From: DATARH01 sp036264235
GTDB taxonomy: Bacteria; Pseudomonadota; Alphaproteobacteria; ATCC43930; CGMCC-115725
Assembly (NCBI GenBank): GCA_036264235.1
Contig: DATARH010000167.1
Span: 1-44,314, forward strand
Direction: 5' to 3'
DNA: 44,314 nucleotides
Below the pieces are notes generated by a model. It was not told the origin of the DNA, ran no database searches, and saw only the letters and a program-made list of their open reading frames with translations. Below, piece by piece: positions 1-7,193 of the stretch. Every line of letters starts with the position of its first letter. Within the stretch, counting starts at the first letter, position 1. The position numbers and the translations under genes are program-made.

Positions 1-1
1 G

Positions 2-724
2 ACCTACAACAATTTCTACGAATTCGGCACCGAGAAGGACATCTGGCACGACGCCCAGGCGCTGAAGGTGCGGCCGTGGACGATCAAGATCGACGGCATG
101 GTCGAGAAGCCGATGACGCTCGGCATCGACGATCTGCTGAAGAGGGTCGGCCTCGAAGAGCGGCTCTATCGTCACCGCTGCGTCGAGGCCTGGTCGATGG
201 CGGTGCCGTGGACCGGCTTCCCGATGAATGCGCTGCTCGACATGGCCAAGCCATTGGGCTCGGCGACTTACGTGAAGATGGAGACCTTCCTCGACCCGAA
301 GACCGCGCCGGAGCAGAACAAGTTTTTCTACCCGTGGCCGTATGTCGAAGGGCTGACGATGGCCGAGGCGGCGAACGACCTCGCCTTTCTGGTCACCGGC
401 ATGTATGGCAAGCCGACGCCGAAACAGGACGGGGCGCCGCTGCGACTGGTGACACCGTGGAAATACGGCTTCAAATCGGTGAAGTCGATCGTCCATTTCG
501 AGTTCACCGACAAGCGGCCGAAATCCTATTGGGAAGCGCTGCAGGCGAGCGAGTACGGGTTCTGGGCCAATGTGAACCCGCAGGTGCCGCATCCGCGCTG
601 GAGCCAGGCATCGGAGCGCGTGCTCGGCACCGACGAGCGCAAGCCGACGCTGATGTGGAACGGCTACGGCGAGTTCGTCGCCGACATGTACAAGGGTCTC
701 GAAAAAGAGCGCCTGTTCGCGTAA
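2..724 (+). CDS. msrP: Protein-methionine-sulfoxide reductase catalytic subunit MsrP, 5'-truncated
   Basis: MsrP is a periplasmic molybdopterin enzyme that reduces methionine sulfoxide in envelope proteins. The frame is open from the window edge, and 240 residues are visible. The start TYNNFYEFGT matches the family well upstream of the first ATG (68), so the real start and the Tat signal lie outside the window. The Mo-ligating cysteine is seen in RHRCVEAWSM (visible residue 60), followed by the VPWTGFP segment and the sulfite-oxidase-fold core, ending with the usual MWNGYGEFVADMYKGLE. MsrQ, the heme-containing membrane partner often encoded downstream, is not here: the next gene is on the opposite strand 7 nt away. 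Family assignment is strong; truncation is due only to the window. Confidence 0.93.
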   Translation, partial: TYNNFYEFGTEKDIWHDAQALKVRPWTIKIDGMVEKPMTLGIDDLLKRVGLEERLYRHRCVEAWSMAVPWTGFPMNALLDMAKPLGSATYVKMETFLDPKTAPEQNKFFYPWPYVEGLTMAEAANDLAFLVTGMYGKPTPKQDGAPLRLVTPWKYGFKSVKSIVHFEFTDKRPKSYWEALQASEYGFWANVNPQVPHPRWSQASERVLGTDERKPTLMWNGYGEFVADMYKGLEKERLFA

Positions 725-731
725 GGGAGCG

Positions 732-1598
732 TTAGCGCAAGTACTTCTTCTCCGCCGCCTTCATCGCGGCGACGCGCTGCAGCTCGAAGATGTCCTCGAC
801 CGAGGCGATCTGCTTGTCGACATTGTGGATGCCGGCGTCCCGCTTGATCTCGGCGAACACCTTCCGCATCGCCGTCACCGCGGCGCGGATCGCGTGGTTG
901 GCATAGATCAGCACCGCGATATTGCCAAGTTCGCGCGCCCGCGCTTCGGTCATCTCCGGATAGGCGGTCGGCACCAGCACGATCGGGATCGCGCCGCGCC
1001 AGCGCTGCGAGAACGCGACGATCTCGTCGGCGGTCTTCTTTTTCGAATGCACCAGCAGCAGATCGGCGCCGGCCTCGGCATAGGCGGTGCCGCGCATCAG
1101 CGCCTCGTCGAGCCCGAGATCGGCGATCAGCGCCTCGGTGCGGGCGATGACCAGCACGCCATGATCCTTGCCGGCCGCGACCGCCGCCTCGATCTTCCCT
1201 TGGAACTCGGCGGCGCGGACCAGCTCCTGCCGCCCGCCGGCGAGGAGGCTGGTGTCCTTCGGAAAAATCTTGTCCTCGATCACCACCGCCGCGGCGCCGG
1301 CTCGTGCGTAGGCCCCGACGACATGCGCGACATTGATCGCGTTGCCGTAGCCGGTGTCGAGATCGGCGACGATCGGAACCGTCACCTGCTCGCACATCGC
1401 CCGCGTCATCTCGAGATGCTGCGTCATCGACAGGAGACTGGCGTCGGGGACGCCGTAGGCCGCCGACAATTCGAAGCCGCTCGCCCAGATGCCGTCGAAC
1501 CCCGCTTCCTCGGCGAGCCGCGCCGATAGCGGATTGTGCGCCGACATCAGCGTTACCAGCTGGCCGGCGGCGATCTTCCCCTTCAGCGTATTTGCCAT
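732..1598 (-). CDS. PEP mutase/isocitrate lyase superfamily enzyme, probable phosphonopyruvate hydrolase
   Basis: This is a 288-residue TIM-barrel protein of the PEP mutase/isocitrate lyase superfamily. It closely follows the PEP mutase-phosphonopyruvate hydrolase branch: the Mg-binding DLDTGYG at 80-86, the gating-loop motif EDKIFPKDTS at 108-117, VHSKK, and a C-terminal ASVEDIFELQR segment. PEP mutases carry Asn in the gating loop (KxNS). Here that position is Thr116, as I recall for characterised phosphonopyruvate hydrolases, which cleave the C-P bond to give pyruvate and phosphate. No other phosphonate gene (decarboxylase, transaminase, transporter) is nearby, so physiological use is unsupported. 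The gene starts 6 nt after leuB and could be the tail of that operon. Alternatives are a mutase or an oxaloacetate/methylisocitrate-type lyase. Confidence 0.75.
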   Translation of the reverse strand: MANTLKGKIAAGQLVTLMSAHNPLSARLAEEAGFDGIWASGFELSAAYGVPDASLLSMTQHLEMTRAMCEQVTVPIVADLDTGYGNAINVAHVVGAYARAGAAAVVIEDKIFPKDTSLLAGGRQELVRAAEFQGKIEAAVAAGKDHGVLVIARTEALIADLGLDEALMRGTAYAEAGADLLLVHSKKKTADEIVAFSQRWRGAIPIVLVPTAYPEMTEARARELGNIAVLIYANHAIRAAVTAMRKVFAEIKRDAGIHNVDKQIASVEDIFELQRVAAMKAAEKKYLR

Positions 1599-1604
1599 CG
1601 CGAG

Positions 1605-2723
1605 CTAAGCGGCCTTCTCCAATTCGCGCAGCACCGCATTGCCCATGTCACGCGTCGAAATCCGCCCGCCGCCGCTCGTCGCGATATCGCCGGTACGCGC
1701 GCCGCTGGCGAGCGCCTGCCGCACCGCGTTCTCGATCAGGTTCGCCTCGTCCGCGAGGTCGAACGAATAGCGCAGCATCATCGCGAAGGAGAGGATACAG
1801 GCGAGGGGGTTCGCCAAATTCTTGCCGGCGATGTCGGGCGCGCTGCCATGCACCGGCTCGTACAGCGCCTTGCGCCGGCCGCTCGCATCCGCCGCGCCGA
1901 GCGAGGCGGAGGGCAGCATGCCGAGCGATCCCGTCAGCATTGCGGCGCAATCCGACAACAAATCGCCGAACAGATTGCTGGTGACGATCACGTCGAATTG
2001 CTTCGGCGCGCGCACCAGCTGCATCGCGCAATTGTCGGCGTACATGAACGACAGCTCGACATCGGGATAATCGGGCGCGACACGGCGCGCCACCTCGCGC
2101 CACAGGACGCCCGACTCCATGACGTTCGCCTTGTCCACTTCGCAGAGCCGCCGGCTCCGTTTGCGCGCCAGATCGAACCCGGCGCGCACAACGCGCTCGA
2201 TCTCGGCCTCGGTGTAGACCTCGGTGTTGATGCCGCGGCGCGTCCCATCCGGCAGCGTCTCAACACCGCGCGGGTCGCCGAAATAGATGCCGCCGGTCAA
2301 TTCGCGCACGATCATCAGATCGAGCCCGGCCACGAGCTCGCGCTTCAGGCTGGATGCTTCCGCCAGCGCCTCGAACACCACCGCCGGCCGCAGGTTGGCG
2401 AATAGATCCATTTCCTTGCGCAGCCGCAACAACCCGCGTTCGGGCTGCAGTTCGAACGGCAGCGTCTCCCATTTCGGTCCGCCGACCGAACCGAACAGCA
2501 CCGCGTCGGCGCCGAGGGCCTGCGCCAAGGTGGCGTCGGTCAGCGGCGTGCCGGACGCATCGTAAGCCGAACCGCCGACCAAACCTTCCGTCACCTCGAA
2601 CGAGGCGATGCGGCGCTTGTCGAAGAACTCCATGACGCGCATCGTCTCACGCATGATCTCCGGGCCGATGCCGTCGCCGGCGAGCACGAGGACCTTGCGG
2701 TTCGAGTGATGGGTATCGCTCAT
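1605..2723 (-). CDS. leuB: 3-isopropylmalate dehydrogenase LeuB
   Basis: LeuB oxidises and decarboxylates 3-isopropylmalate to 2-oxoisocaproate in leucine synthesis, using NAD+ in the cytoplasm. The 372 residues include the N-terminal GDGIGPEI motif (17-24), RELTGGIYFG, the catalytic Lys region EVDKANVM and the conserved TSNLFGDLLSD metal/cofactor segment. I chose the ATG at 2723 (MSDTHHSNRK) because it precedes the family start by a few residues. Another ATG at 2732 is possible, and neither has a strong Shine-Dalgarno sequence. The open frame continues upstream to 2834, but only by translating a palindromic repeat (2743-2832), so that extension is rejected. It is the last leu gene after leuC and leuD. 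Confidence 0.95.
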   Translation of the reverse strand: MSDTHHSNRKVLVLAGDGIGPEIMRETMRVMEFFDKRRIASFEVTEGLVGGSAYDASGTPLTDATLAQALGADAVLFGSVGGPKWETLPFELQPERGLLRLRKEMDLFANLRPAVVFEALAEASSLKRELVAGLDLMIVRELTGGIYFGDPRGVETLPDGTRRGINTEVYTEAEIERVVRAGFDLARKRSRRLCEVDKANVMESGVLWREVARRVAPDYPDVELSFMYADNCAMQLVRAPKQFDVIVTSNLFGDLLSDCAAMLTGSLGMLPSASLGAADASGRRKALYEPVHGSAPDIAGKNLANPLACILSFAMMLRYSFDLADEANLIENAVRQALASGARTGDIATSGGGRISTRDMGNAVLRELEKAA

Positions 2724-2742
2724 ACTGTGCATCCCAAAGCCG

Positions 2743-2832
2743 GTCATGGCCGGGCTGGGCCCGGCCATCCACGTCTTGAACAAATTCGAGGAGCGGAGAG
2801 ACGTGGATGTCCGGCACAAGACCGGGCATGAC
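2743..2832. repeat. 90-bp imperfect palindrome between leuD and leuB
   Basis: The two outer 32-nt arms (2743-2774 and 2801-2832) are reverse complements at about 26 of 32 positions, with ends GTCATG and CATGAC and the shared inner string ATCCACGT. RNA from either strand would fold into a long hairpin. Similar GTCATGGCCGGG-type intergenic palindromes are common in alphaproteobacterial genomes. It fills nearly all of the leuD-leuB gap and is transcribed within the operon, so it may act as an RNA processing or stability element. That role is inference. Confidence 0.8.
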
Positions 2833-2852
2833 AATATGAAAAATCGGCGTCG

Positions 2853-3485
2853 TTAGGCGCCGGCCGTTTCGGTCATGTCGAACAGCCACGGCTTTGCCGC
2901 GCGGCGGGTCTGCTCGTAGCCGGCGATCTCGGCATTCCTCTGCTCGGTCAGGCCGATGTCGTCGAGACCGTTGACGAGACAGTGCTTCCGGAACGGGTCG
3001 ATGTCGAAATGCACGATTTCGCCGTCCGGCCGCGAGATCGTTTGCTTTTCGAGATCGATCGTCAGCACCGCGTTGCCGCCTTTCTTGGCGTCGTCCATCA
3101 GCTTGTCGACGGTCTCCTGCGGCAGTGCGATCGGCAACAGGCCGTTCTTAAAGCAGTTGTTGTAGAAGATGTCGGCAAAGCTCGGCGCGATCACGCATTT
3201 GATGCCAAAATCGGTCAGCGCCCAGGGCGCGTGCTCGCGGCTGGAGCCGCAGCCGAAATTGTCGCCGACGACGATGACTTTGGCGTTGCGGTAAGGGCCC
3301 TGATTCAGCACGAAATCAGGGTTCTCCGACCCGTCCGGACGAAACCGGATTTCCTCGAACAAATGCTTCGCCAGGCCGGTGCGCTTGATCGTGCGCAGAT
3401 GAATCGCCGGGAAGATCTTGTCGGTATCGATGTTGATCATCGGCATCGGCGCCGCGACGCCGCTCAGCTGGGTGAATTTTTCCAT
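2853..3485 (-). CDS. leuD: 3-isopropylmalate dehydratase small subunit LeuD
   Basis: LeuD is the swivel-domain subunit of isopropylmalate isomerase, which pairs with LeuC to convert 2- to 3-isopropylmalate. The 210 residues start MEKFTQLSG and carry the NIDTDKIFPA segment and the signature GDNFGCGSSREHAPWAL, which closes the active site. Length is normal for the proteobacterial two-subunit enzyme. The gene lies 11 nt after leuC and 129 nt before leuB, that gap being filled by a palindromic repeat. Confidence 0.96.
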   Translation of the reverse strand: MEKFTQLSGVAAPMPMINIDTDKIFPAIHLRTIKRTGLAKHLFEEIRFRPDGSENPDFVLNQGPYRNAKVIVVGDNFGCGSSREHAPWALTDFGIKCVIAPSFADIFYNNCFKNGLLPIALPQETVDKLMDDAKKGGNAVLTIDLEKQTISRPDGEIVHFDIDPFRKHCLVNGLDDIGLTEQRNAEIAGYEQTRRAAKPWLFDMTETAGA

Positions 3486-3496
3486 CTGCGTGATCC

Positions 3497-4903
3497 CTAG
3501 CCTAGTTGCCGCACATCGGTCAGGTGACCCGTGACAGCGGCGGCGGCGGCCATCGCCGGGCCGACCAGATGCGTCTTCGCTCCGGGACCCTGGCGCCCTT
3601 CGAAATTGCGGTTCGAGGTCGAGGCGATGCGTTCGCCGTTCATCGCCCTGTCGGGGTTCATTGACATGCAGTTCGAGCAGCCGGGCTCACGCCATTCGAA
3701 ACCGGCTTCGAGGAAGATGCGGTCGAGCCCTTCCTCCTCGGCCTGGTGCTTCACCAAGCCCGATCCGGGGACGACCATCGCCCGCACACCCTGGGCGACC
3801 TTGCGACCCTTGGCGACCGCCGCGGCGGCGCGCAGATCCTCGATGCGGCTGTTGGTGCAGGAGCCGATGAACACGCGCTGCACCGGAACCTCGTTGAGTG
3901 GTGTCTTCGGCTTTAGCTGCATGTATTGCAGCGCGCGCTCGACAGCCGCCCGCTTCAGCGGATCGTCGATTTCCCCCGGATCGGGCACCCGGCCGGTAAT
4001 CGGCGCGGTCTGCTCCGGGTTGGTGCCCCAGGTGACATGCGGCGCGATATCGCTCGCATCGAGCGATACCTTCTTGTCGAACTGCGCGCCCGGATCGGAA
4101 GGCAGGGTGCGCCAATAGGCGACCGCTTGCTCCCAGGCCGCGCCCTTCGGCGCGTATTGCCGGCCCTTCACATAGTCGAAGGTGGTTTCGTCCGGCGCGA
4201 CCAGACCGGCGCGCGCGCCCGACTCGATCGCCATGTTGCAGACCGTCATGCGGCCTTCCATCGACATCGAGCGGAAGGTGCTGCCGCCATATTCGATAAC
4301 GTGGCCGGTGCCGCCGGCGGTGCCGATCTTGCCGATGATCGCCAGGATCACGTCCTTCGGGCTGACGCCGGCGCCGAGCGTGCCGTTGACCTCGACCAGC
4401 ATGTTCTTGGCATGCGCCTGGATCAGCGTCTGCGTCGCCAGCACGTGCTCGACCTCGGAGGTGCCGATGCCGAAGGCCAGGGCACCGAGCGCGCCATGCG
4501 TCGCGGTATGGCTATCGCCGCAGACGATCGTCATGCCGGGCTGCGACAGGCCCATTTCCGGGCCGATGATGTGCACGATGCCCTGGTTGATGCTATCGAT
4601 TGGAATATAAGGCACACCGAAATCGACGACGTTTCGCTCCAGCGTATCGACCTGCAGCTTCGATTCCGGCTCATCGATGCCGCTCTTGCGGTTGCTGGTC
4701 GGAATGTTGTGGTCGGCGACCGCGATCGTCGCGTCCGGCCGGCGCACCTTGCGCCCGGCGAGTTTCAACCCCTCGAAAGCCTGCGGCGTCGTCACCTCGT
4801 GACAGAGGTGCAGGTCGATGTAGAGGAGGTAGGTGCCTTCCCCGGCCGGGGCGATGACATGGTCATCCCAAATCTTGTCGAACAACGTGCGCGGACGCGC
4901 CAT
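3497..4903 (-). CDS. leuC: 3-isopropylmalate dehydratase large subunit LeuC
   Basis: LeuC is the [4Fe-4S] aconitase-family catalytic subunit of isopropylmalate isomerase. The 468 residues begin MARPRTLFDKIWDDH. Cluster ligands are visible in GSCTNS and in the CSNC pair near the C-terminus, and GDSHTATHGALG and the NGERIASTSNRNFEGRQG segment are intact. The frame stays open upstream to 5227, but that part is antisense-like to rplS and has no family similarity. The ATG at 4903 has a GGAG 10 nt upstream, so I use it. The gene starts 25 nt after rplS, tying leucine synthesis to the ribosomal operon as in many rhizobia-like genomes. Confidence 0.97.
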   Translation of the reverse strand: MARPRTLFDKIWDDHVIAPAGEGTYLLYIDLHLCHEVTTPQAFEGLKLAGRKVRRPDATIAVADHNIPTSNRKSGIDEPESKLQVDTLERNVVDFGVPYIPIDSINQGIVHIIGPEMGLSQPGMTIVCGDSHTATHGALGALAFGIGTSEVEHVLATQTLIQAHAKNMLVEVNGTLGAGVSPKDVILAIIGKIGTAGGTGHVIEYGGSTFRSMSMEGRMTVCNMAIESGARAGLVAPDETTFDYVKGRQYAPKGAAWEQAVAYWRTLPSDPGAQFDKKVSLDASDIAPHVTWGTNPEQTAPITGRVPDPGEIDDPLKRAAVERALQYMQLKPKTPLNEVPVQRVFIGSCTNSRIEDLRAAAAVAKGRKVAQGVRAMVVPGSGLVKHQAEEEGLDRIFLEAGFEWREPGCSNCMSMNPDRAMNGERIASTSNRNFEGRQGPGAKTHLVGPAMAAAAAVTGHLTDVRQLG

Positions 4904-4928
4904 CGTCACTACTCCAGAGTGCTGTAGG

Positions 4929-5342
4929 TTACGCTTCGCTTTCGGCGGTGCCGGTGACCGGCACCCGCTCGCGGCGGTTGTCTTCGCGGCCGCGTTCGGC
5001 GATGCGAGCCGATTTGCCCCTGCGCGCCCGCAGGTAATAGAGCTTCGCGCGCCGCACCGCGCCGCGCCGCACGACCTCGATCGCGGTAATGCGCGGCGAA
5101 TAGAGCGGGAAGATGCGCTCGACGCCCTCGCCGTAGGAGATCTTGCGCAAGGTGAAGTTCGAGTTGATCCCGGCGTTCTTGCGGGCGATGCAGACGCCCT
5201 CGAAGGCCTGGATACGTTCGCGCTCACCTTCGACGACGCGGACGCTGACCTTGACCGTGTCGCCCGGCTGGAACGGCGGCACTGCGCGCGTCGCGGTGAG
5301 CTTCTTGACCTGCTCGGCTTCGAGCTGCTGCAGCAAATTCAT
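4929..5342 (-). CDS. rplS: 50S ribosomal protein L19
   Basis: L19 sits at the 30S-50S interface. The 137-residue protein starts MNLLQQLEAEQVKKL and contains PPFQPGDTVKVSVRV, FEGVCIARKNAGINSNFT and YSPRITAIEVVRRGAVRRAK, all typical. The C-terminal tail, about 20 residues rich in Arg/Glu, is a common alphaproteobacterial extension. The start at 5342 overlaps the trmD stop by ATGA, which indicates translational coupling. In-frame sequence upstream belongs to trmD. Confidence 0.97.
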   Translation of the reverse strand: MNLLQQLEAEQVKKLTATRAVPPFQPGDTVKVSVRVVEGERERIQAFEGVCIARKNAGINSNFTLRKISYGEGVERIFPLYSPRITAIEVVRRGAVRRAKLYYLRARRGKSARIAERGREDNRRERVPVTGTAESEA

Positions 5343-6064
5343 TGGTCTACCTCTCGCCTTGCGCCGGCCCCGGATTGCCCGGCGGCACCGTACCGCTTCC
5401 ACAGATCGGGCCGGCGCTCGCGCGTCAGCCGCTCCGACTCCTGCCGGCGCCAGGCGCGGATGCGCCCGTGGTCGCCCGATACCAGCACCTCCGGCACAGT
5501 CCGGTCCTGCCAGACCTGCGGCCTCGTATAGTGCGGGTATTCGAGCAATCCCTCGGCAAAACTCTCCTCGGCCAACGCCTCGGGGTCGCCGATCACCCCG
5601 GGCAGCAGCCGCACGCAGGCGTCGATCAGCGCGATCGCCGCCGGTTCGCCGCCCGACAGCACGAAATCGCCGAGGCTAATCTCCTCGATCCCGCGCACCT
5701 CCAGCACCCGTTCGTCGATGCCCTCGAAGCGGCTGCAGATCACGGTCACGCCCGGACCCGCCGCCAGCTCGCGCACCCGCTGCTGGTCGAGCCGCCGGCC
5801 GCGCGGCGACAGGTTTATGAGCGGTCCGACGCCGCCGGAACCGGCAATCGCGCTGTCGAGAACATCGGGCCGCATGACCATCCCCGGACCGCCGCCAAAC
5901 GGGGCATCGTCAACGGAGCGGTGTTTATCGCGCGCGAAGTCGCGGATGTCCACCATTTCGAGCCGCCACAGCCCGGCCTGCAGCGCCTTACCGGCGAGCG
6001 AATGGGCGAGGGGGCCCGGCAGCATCTCCGGGAAGATCGTCAGCACGGTCGCCAGCCAGCTCAT
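5339..6064 (-). CDS. trmD: tRNA (guanine-N1)-methyltransferase TrmD
   Basis: TrmD methylates G37 of tRNAs reading CNN codons using S-adenosylmethionine, which prevents +1 frameshifts. The 241 residues show the MSWLATVLTIFPEML start, the GGGPGMVM loop, the trefoil-knot SAM site (NLSPRGRRLDQ, LSGGEPAAIALIDA) and the conserved LEYPHYTRPQVW carrying the catalytic Asp region. It overlaps rimM upstream and rplS downstream by ATGA in each case, the standard rpsP-rimM-trmD-rplS organisation. Confidence 0.97.
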   Translation of the reverse strand: MSWLATVLTIFPEMLPGPLAHSLAGKALQAGLWRLEMVDIRDFARDKHRSVDDAPFGGGPGMVMRPDVLDSAIAGSGGVGPLINLSPRGRRLDQQRVRELAAGPGVTVICSRFEGIDERVLEVRGIEEISLGDFVLSGGEPAAIALIDACVRLLPGVIGDPEALAEESFAEGLLEYPHYTRPQVWQDRTVPEVLVSGDHGRIRAWRRQESERLTRERRPDLWKRYGAAGQSGAGARREVDQ

Positions 6065-6699
6065 GCCGGCTGCGCCTCCCGCCGCTTCACCGCCTGGGTT
6101 GGTGTGTCGAGCAGACCCGCCGGCGGGTCGAGGACGACCCGTCCCCCGGCGAGATCGACGACCGGCACGGCGGCGCGGGTGAACGGTACCATTAAGGGCT
6201 GCCGCTCAGGCCGGGCGATCTCCAGGCAATCCCCGGCCCCGAAATCGTGCACTGCCTGCACCGTGCCGATGCTGGTGCCGTCGCCGAGCACCGCTGCGAG
6301 GCCGATCAGGTCGGCGTGGTAGTACTCGTCCTCCTCTGGCGGCGGCAGCGCCTCGCGCGGCAGGTACAATCGCATCCCACGCAACGCCTCGGCCTGGTCG
6401 CGGTCTGCGATGCCCGACAGATGCGCCAGGACCACGCCTTTCGCGAGGCCGACAAAGCGCAGCTCGAATTTCCGCTGGCCGCTTTCATCCTCGACCGGGC
6501 CGTATTGCACGATCCCTTTCGGCTCGGCGGTGAAGCTCTTGATCCGCACCGCGCCGCGCACCCCGTGCGCCCCGGCGACGACTCCGACACAGACGCGCTT
6601 TGACGGCGGTGCTTTGGACTCAGGCTGGATGGGCGCACTGCGTCCTTCGAGACGCCCGCTGCGCGGGCTCCTCAGGATGAGGTCGGTTTTTGATGCCAT
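6061..6699 (-). CDS. rimM: 16S rRNA processing protein RimM with repeat-derived N-terminus
   Basis: RimM helps mature the 30S head and binds S19. The family body begins at KRVCVGVVAGAHGVRG and contains the EYYHADLIGL PRC-barrel segment. Most RimM proteins start a few residues before VCVG. Here no ATG, GTG or TTG lies close to that point in frame, and the first usable ATG is 6699, giving 212 residues with about 35 extra at the N-terminus. Roughly the first 20 extra residues are encoded by the left arm of the palindrome at 6640-6761, and the ATG itself lies in its loop. A TTG is directly upstream (6702). The family call is firm; the start is less certain. The gene overlaps trmD by ATGA. Confidence 0.9.
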   Translation of the reverse strand: MASKTDLILRSPRSGRLEGRSAPIQPESKAPPSKRVCVGVVAGAHGVRGAVRIKSFTAEPKGIVQYGPVEDESGQRKFELRFVGLAKGVVLAHLSGIADRDQAEALRGMRLYLPREALPPPEEDEYYHADLIGLAAVLGDGTSIGTVQAVHDFGAGDCLEIARPERQPLMVPFTRAAVPVVDLAGGRVVLDPPAGLLDTPTQAVKRREAQPA

Positions 6700-6761
6700 C
6701 AAGGACGCCCCTCATCCTGAGGAGCGCTCCCGGCGAAGCCGGAGCGCATCTCGAAGGACGC
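6640..6761. repeat. 122-bp palindromic repeat between rpsP and rimM
   Basis: The left arm (6640-6682) begins GCGTCCTTCGAGA and ends CTCAGGATGAGG. The right arm (about 6708-6761) reads CCTCATCCTGAGGAGC and ends CTCGAAGGACGC. The arms are reverse complements with small internal hairpins, each holding a different inner stem (GCCCGCTGCGCGGGC and the CCGGCGAAGCCGG type). This is a well-known style of alphaproteobacterial dispersed palindrome. The loop (6683-6707) holds the rimM start codon, so the transcript would place that AUG at the tip of a large stem. Confidence 0.85.
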
Positions 6762-6791
6762 GGGTTGAGCCTGCAGCATCGTGCCGCCTGG

Positions 6792-7151
6792 TCAGGCGCT
6801 GCCGGCGGCGGCGCCAGCGGCGTCGGCGGCCTGCTTGGCGCGCTCCTGCGCCTTCGCTTTCGGCGCCGATTTTTGCGGCGTCTCGCGCTGCGCCGGCTTC
6901 TCGATCAGCCCGGCATCGCCGAGAAAGCGCGCGACCCGGTCGCTCGGCTGCGCGCCGACCCCAAGCCAATGCTTGATCCGCTCTTCCTTGAGGGTGACGC
7001 GCTCCGCATGGCCGCGGTCGAGCATCGGGTTGTAGGTGCCGAGCTTCTCGATAAAGCGGCCGTCGCGCGGACTGCGCGCATCGGCGACGACGATCGCATA
7101 GAACGGGCGCTTCTTGGCGCCGCCGCGGGCGAGGCGAATTTTCAAAGACAT
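6792..7151 (-). CDS. rpsP: 30S ribosomal protein S16
   Basis: S16 is an early-binding 30S protein. The 119 residues begin MSLKIRLARGGAKKRPFYAI and include VVADARSPRDGRFIEKLG and the YNP motif, all canonical. The C-terminal tail from about residue 85 is Ala/Lys/Pro-rich (KSAPKAKAQERAKQAAD), as in other alphaproteobacterial S16 proteins, and is probably disordered. It sits 42 nt after ffh and 92 nt before rimM, in the conserved operon order. Confidence 0.97.
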   Translation of the reverse strand: MSLKIRLARGGAKKRPFYAIVVADARSPRDGRFIEKLGTYNPMLDRGHAERVTLKEERIKHWLGVGAQPSDRVARFLGDAGLIEKPAQRETPQKSAPKAKAQERAKQAADAAGAAAGSA

Positions 7152-7193
7152 CAGTCACTTCCTCTCAAGAAATATTGCAATGGCGGCGAACGG

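Noticed and set aside
2724..2834. N-terminal extension of leuB
   Set aside because: Would be a translation of the 2743-2832 palindrome; the family start is at the MSDTHH methionine.
4904..5227. N-terminal extension of leuC by 108 codons
   Set aside because: Runs through rplS, has no homology to LeuC, and ATG 4903 has a good ribosome site.
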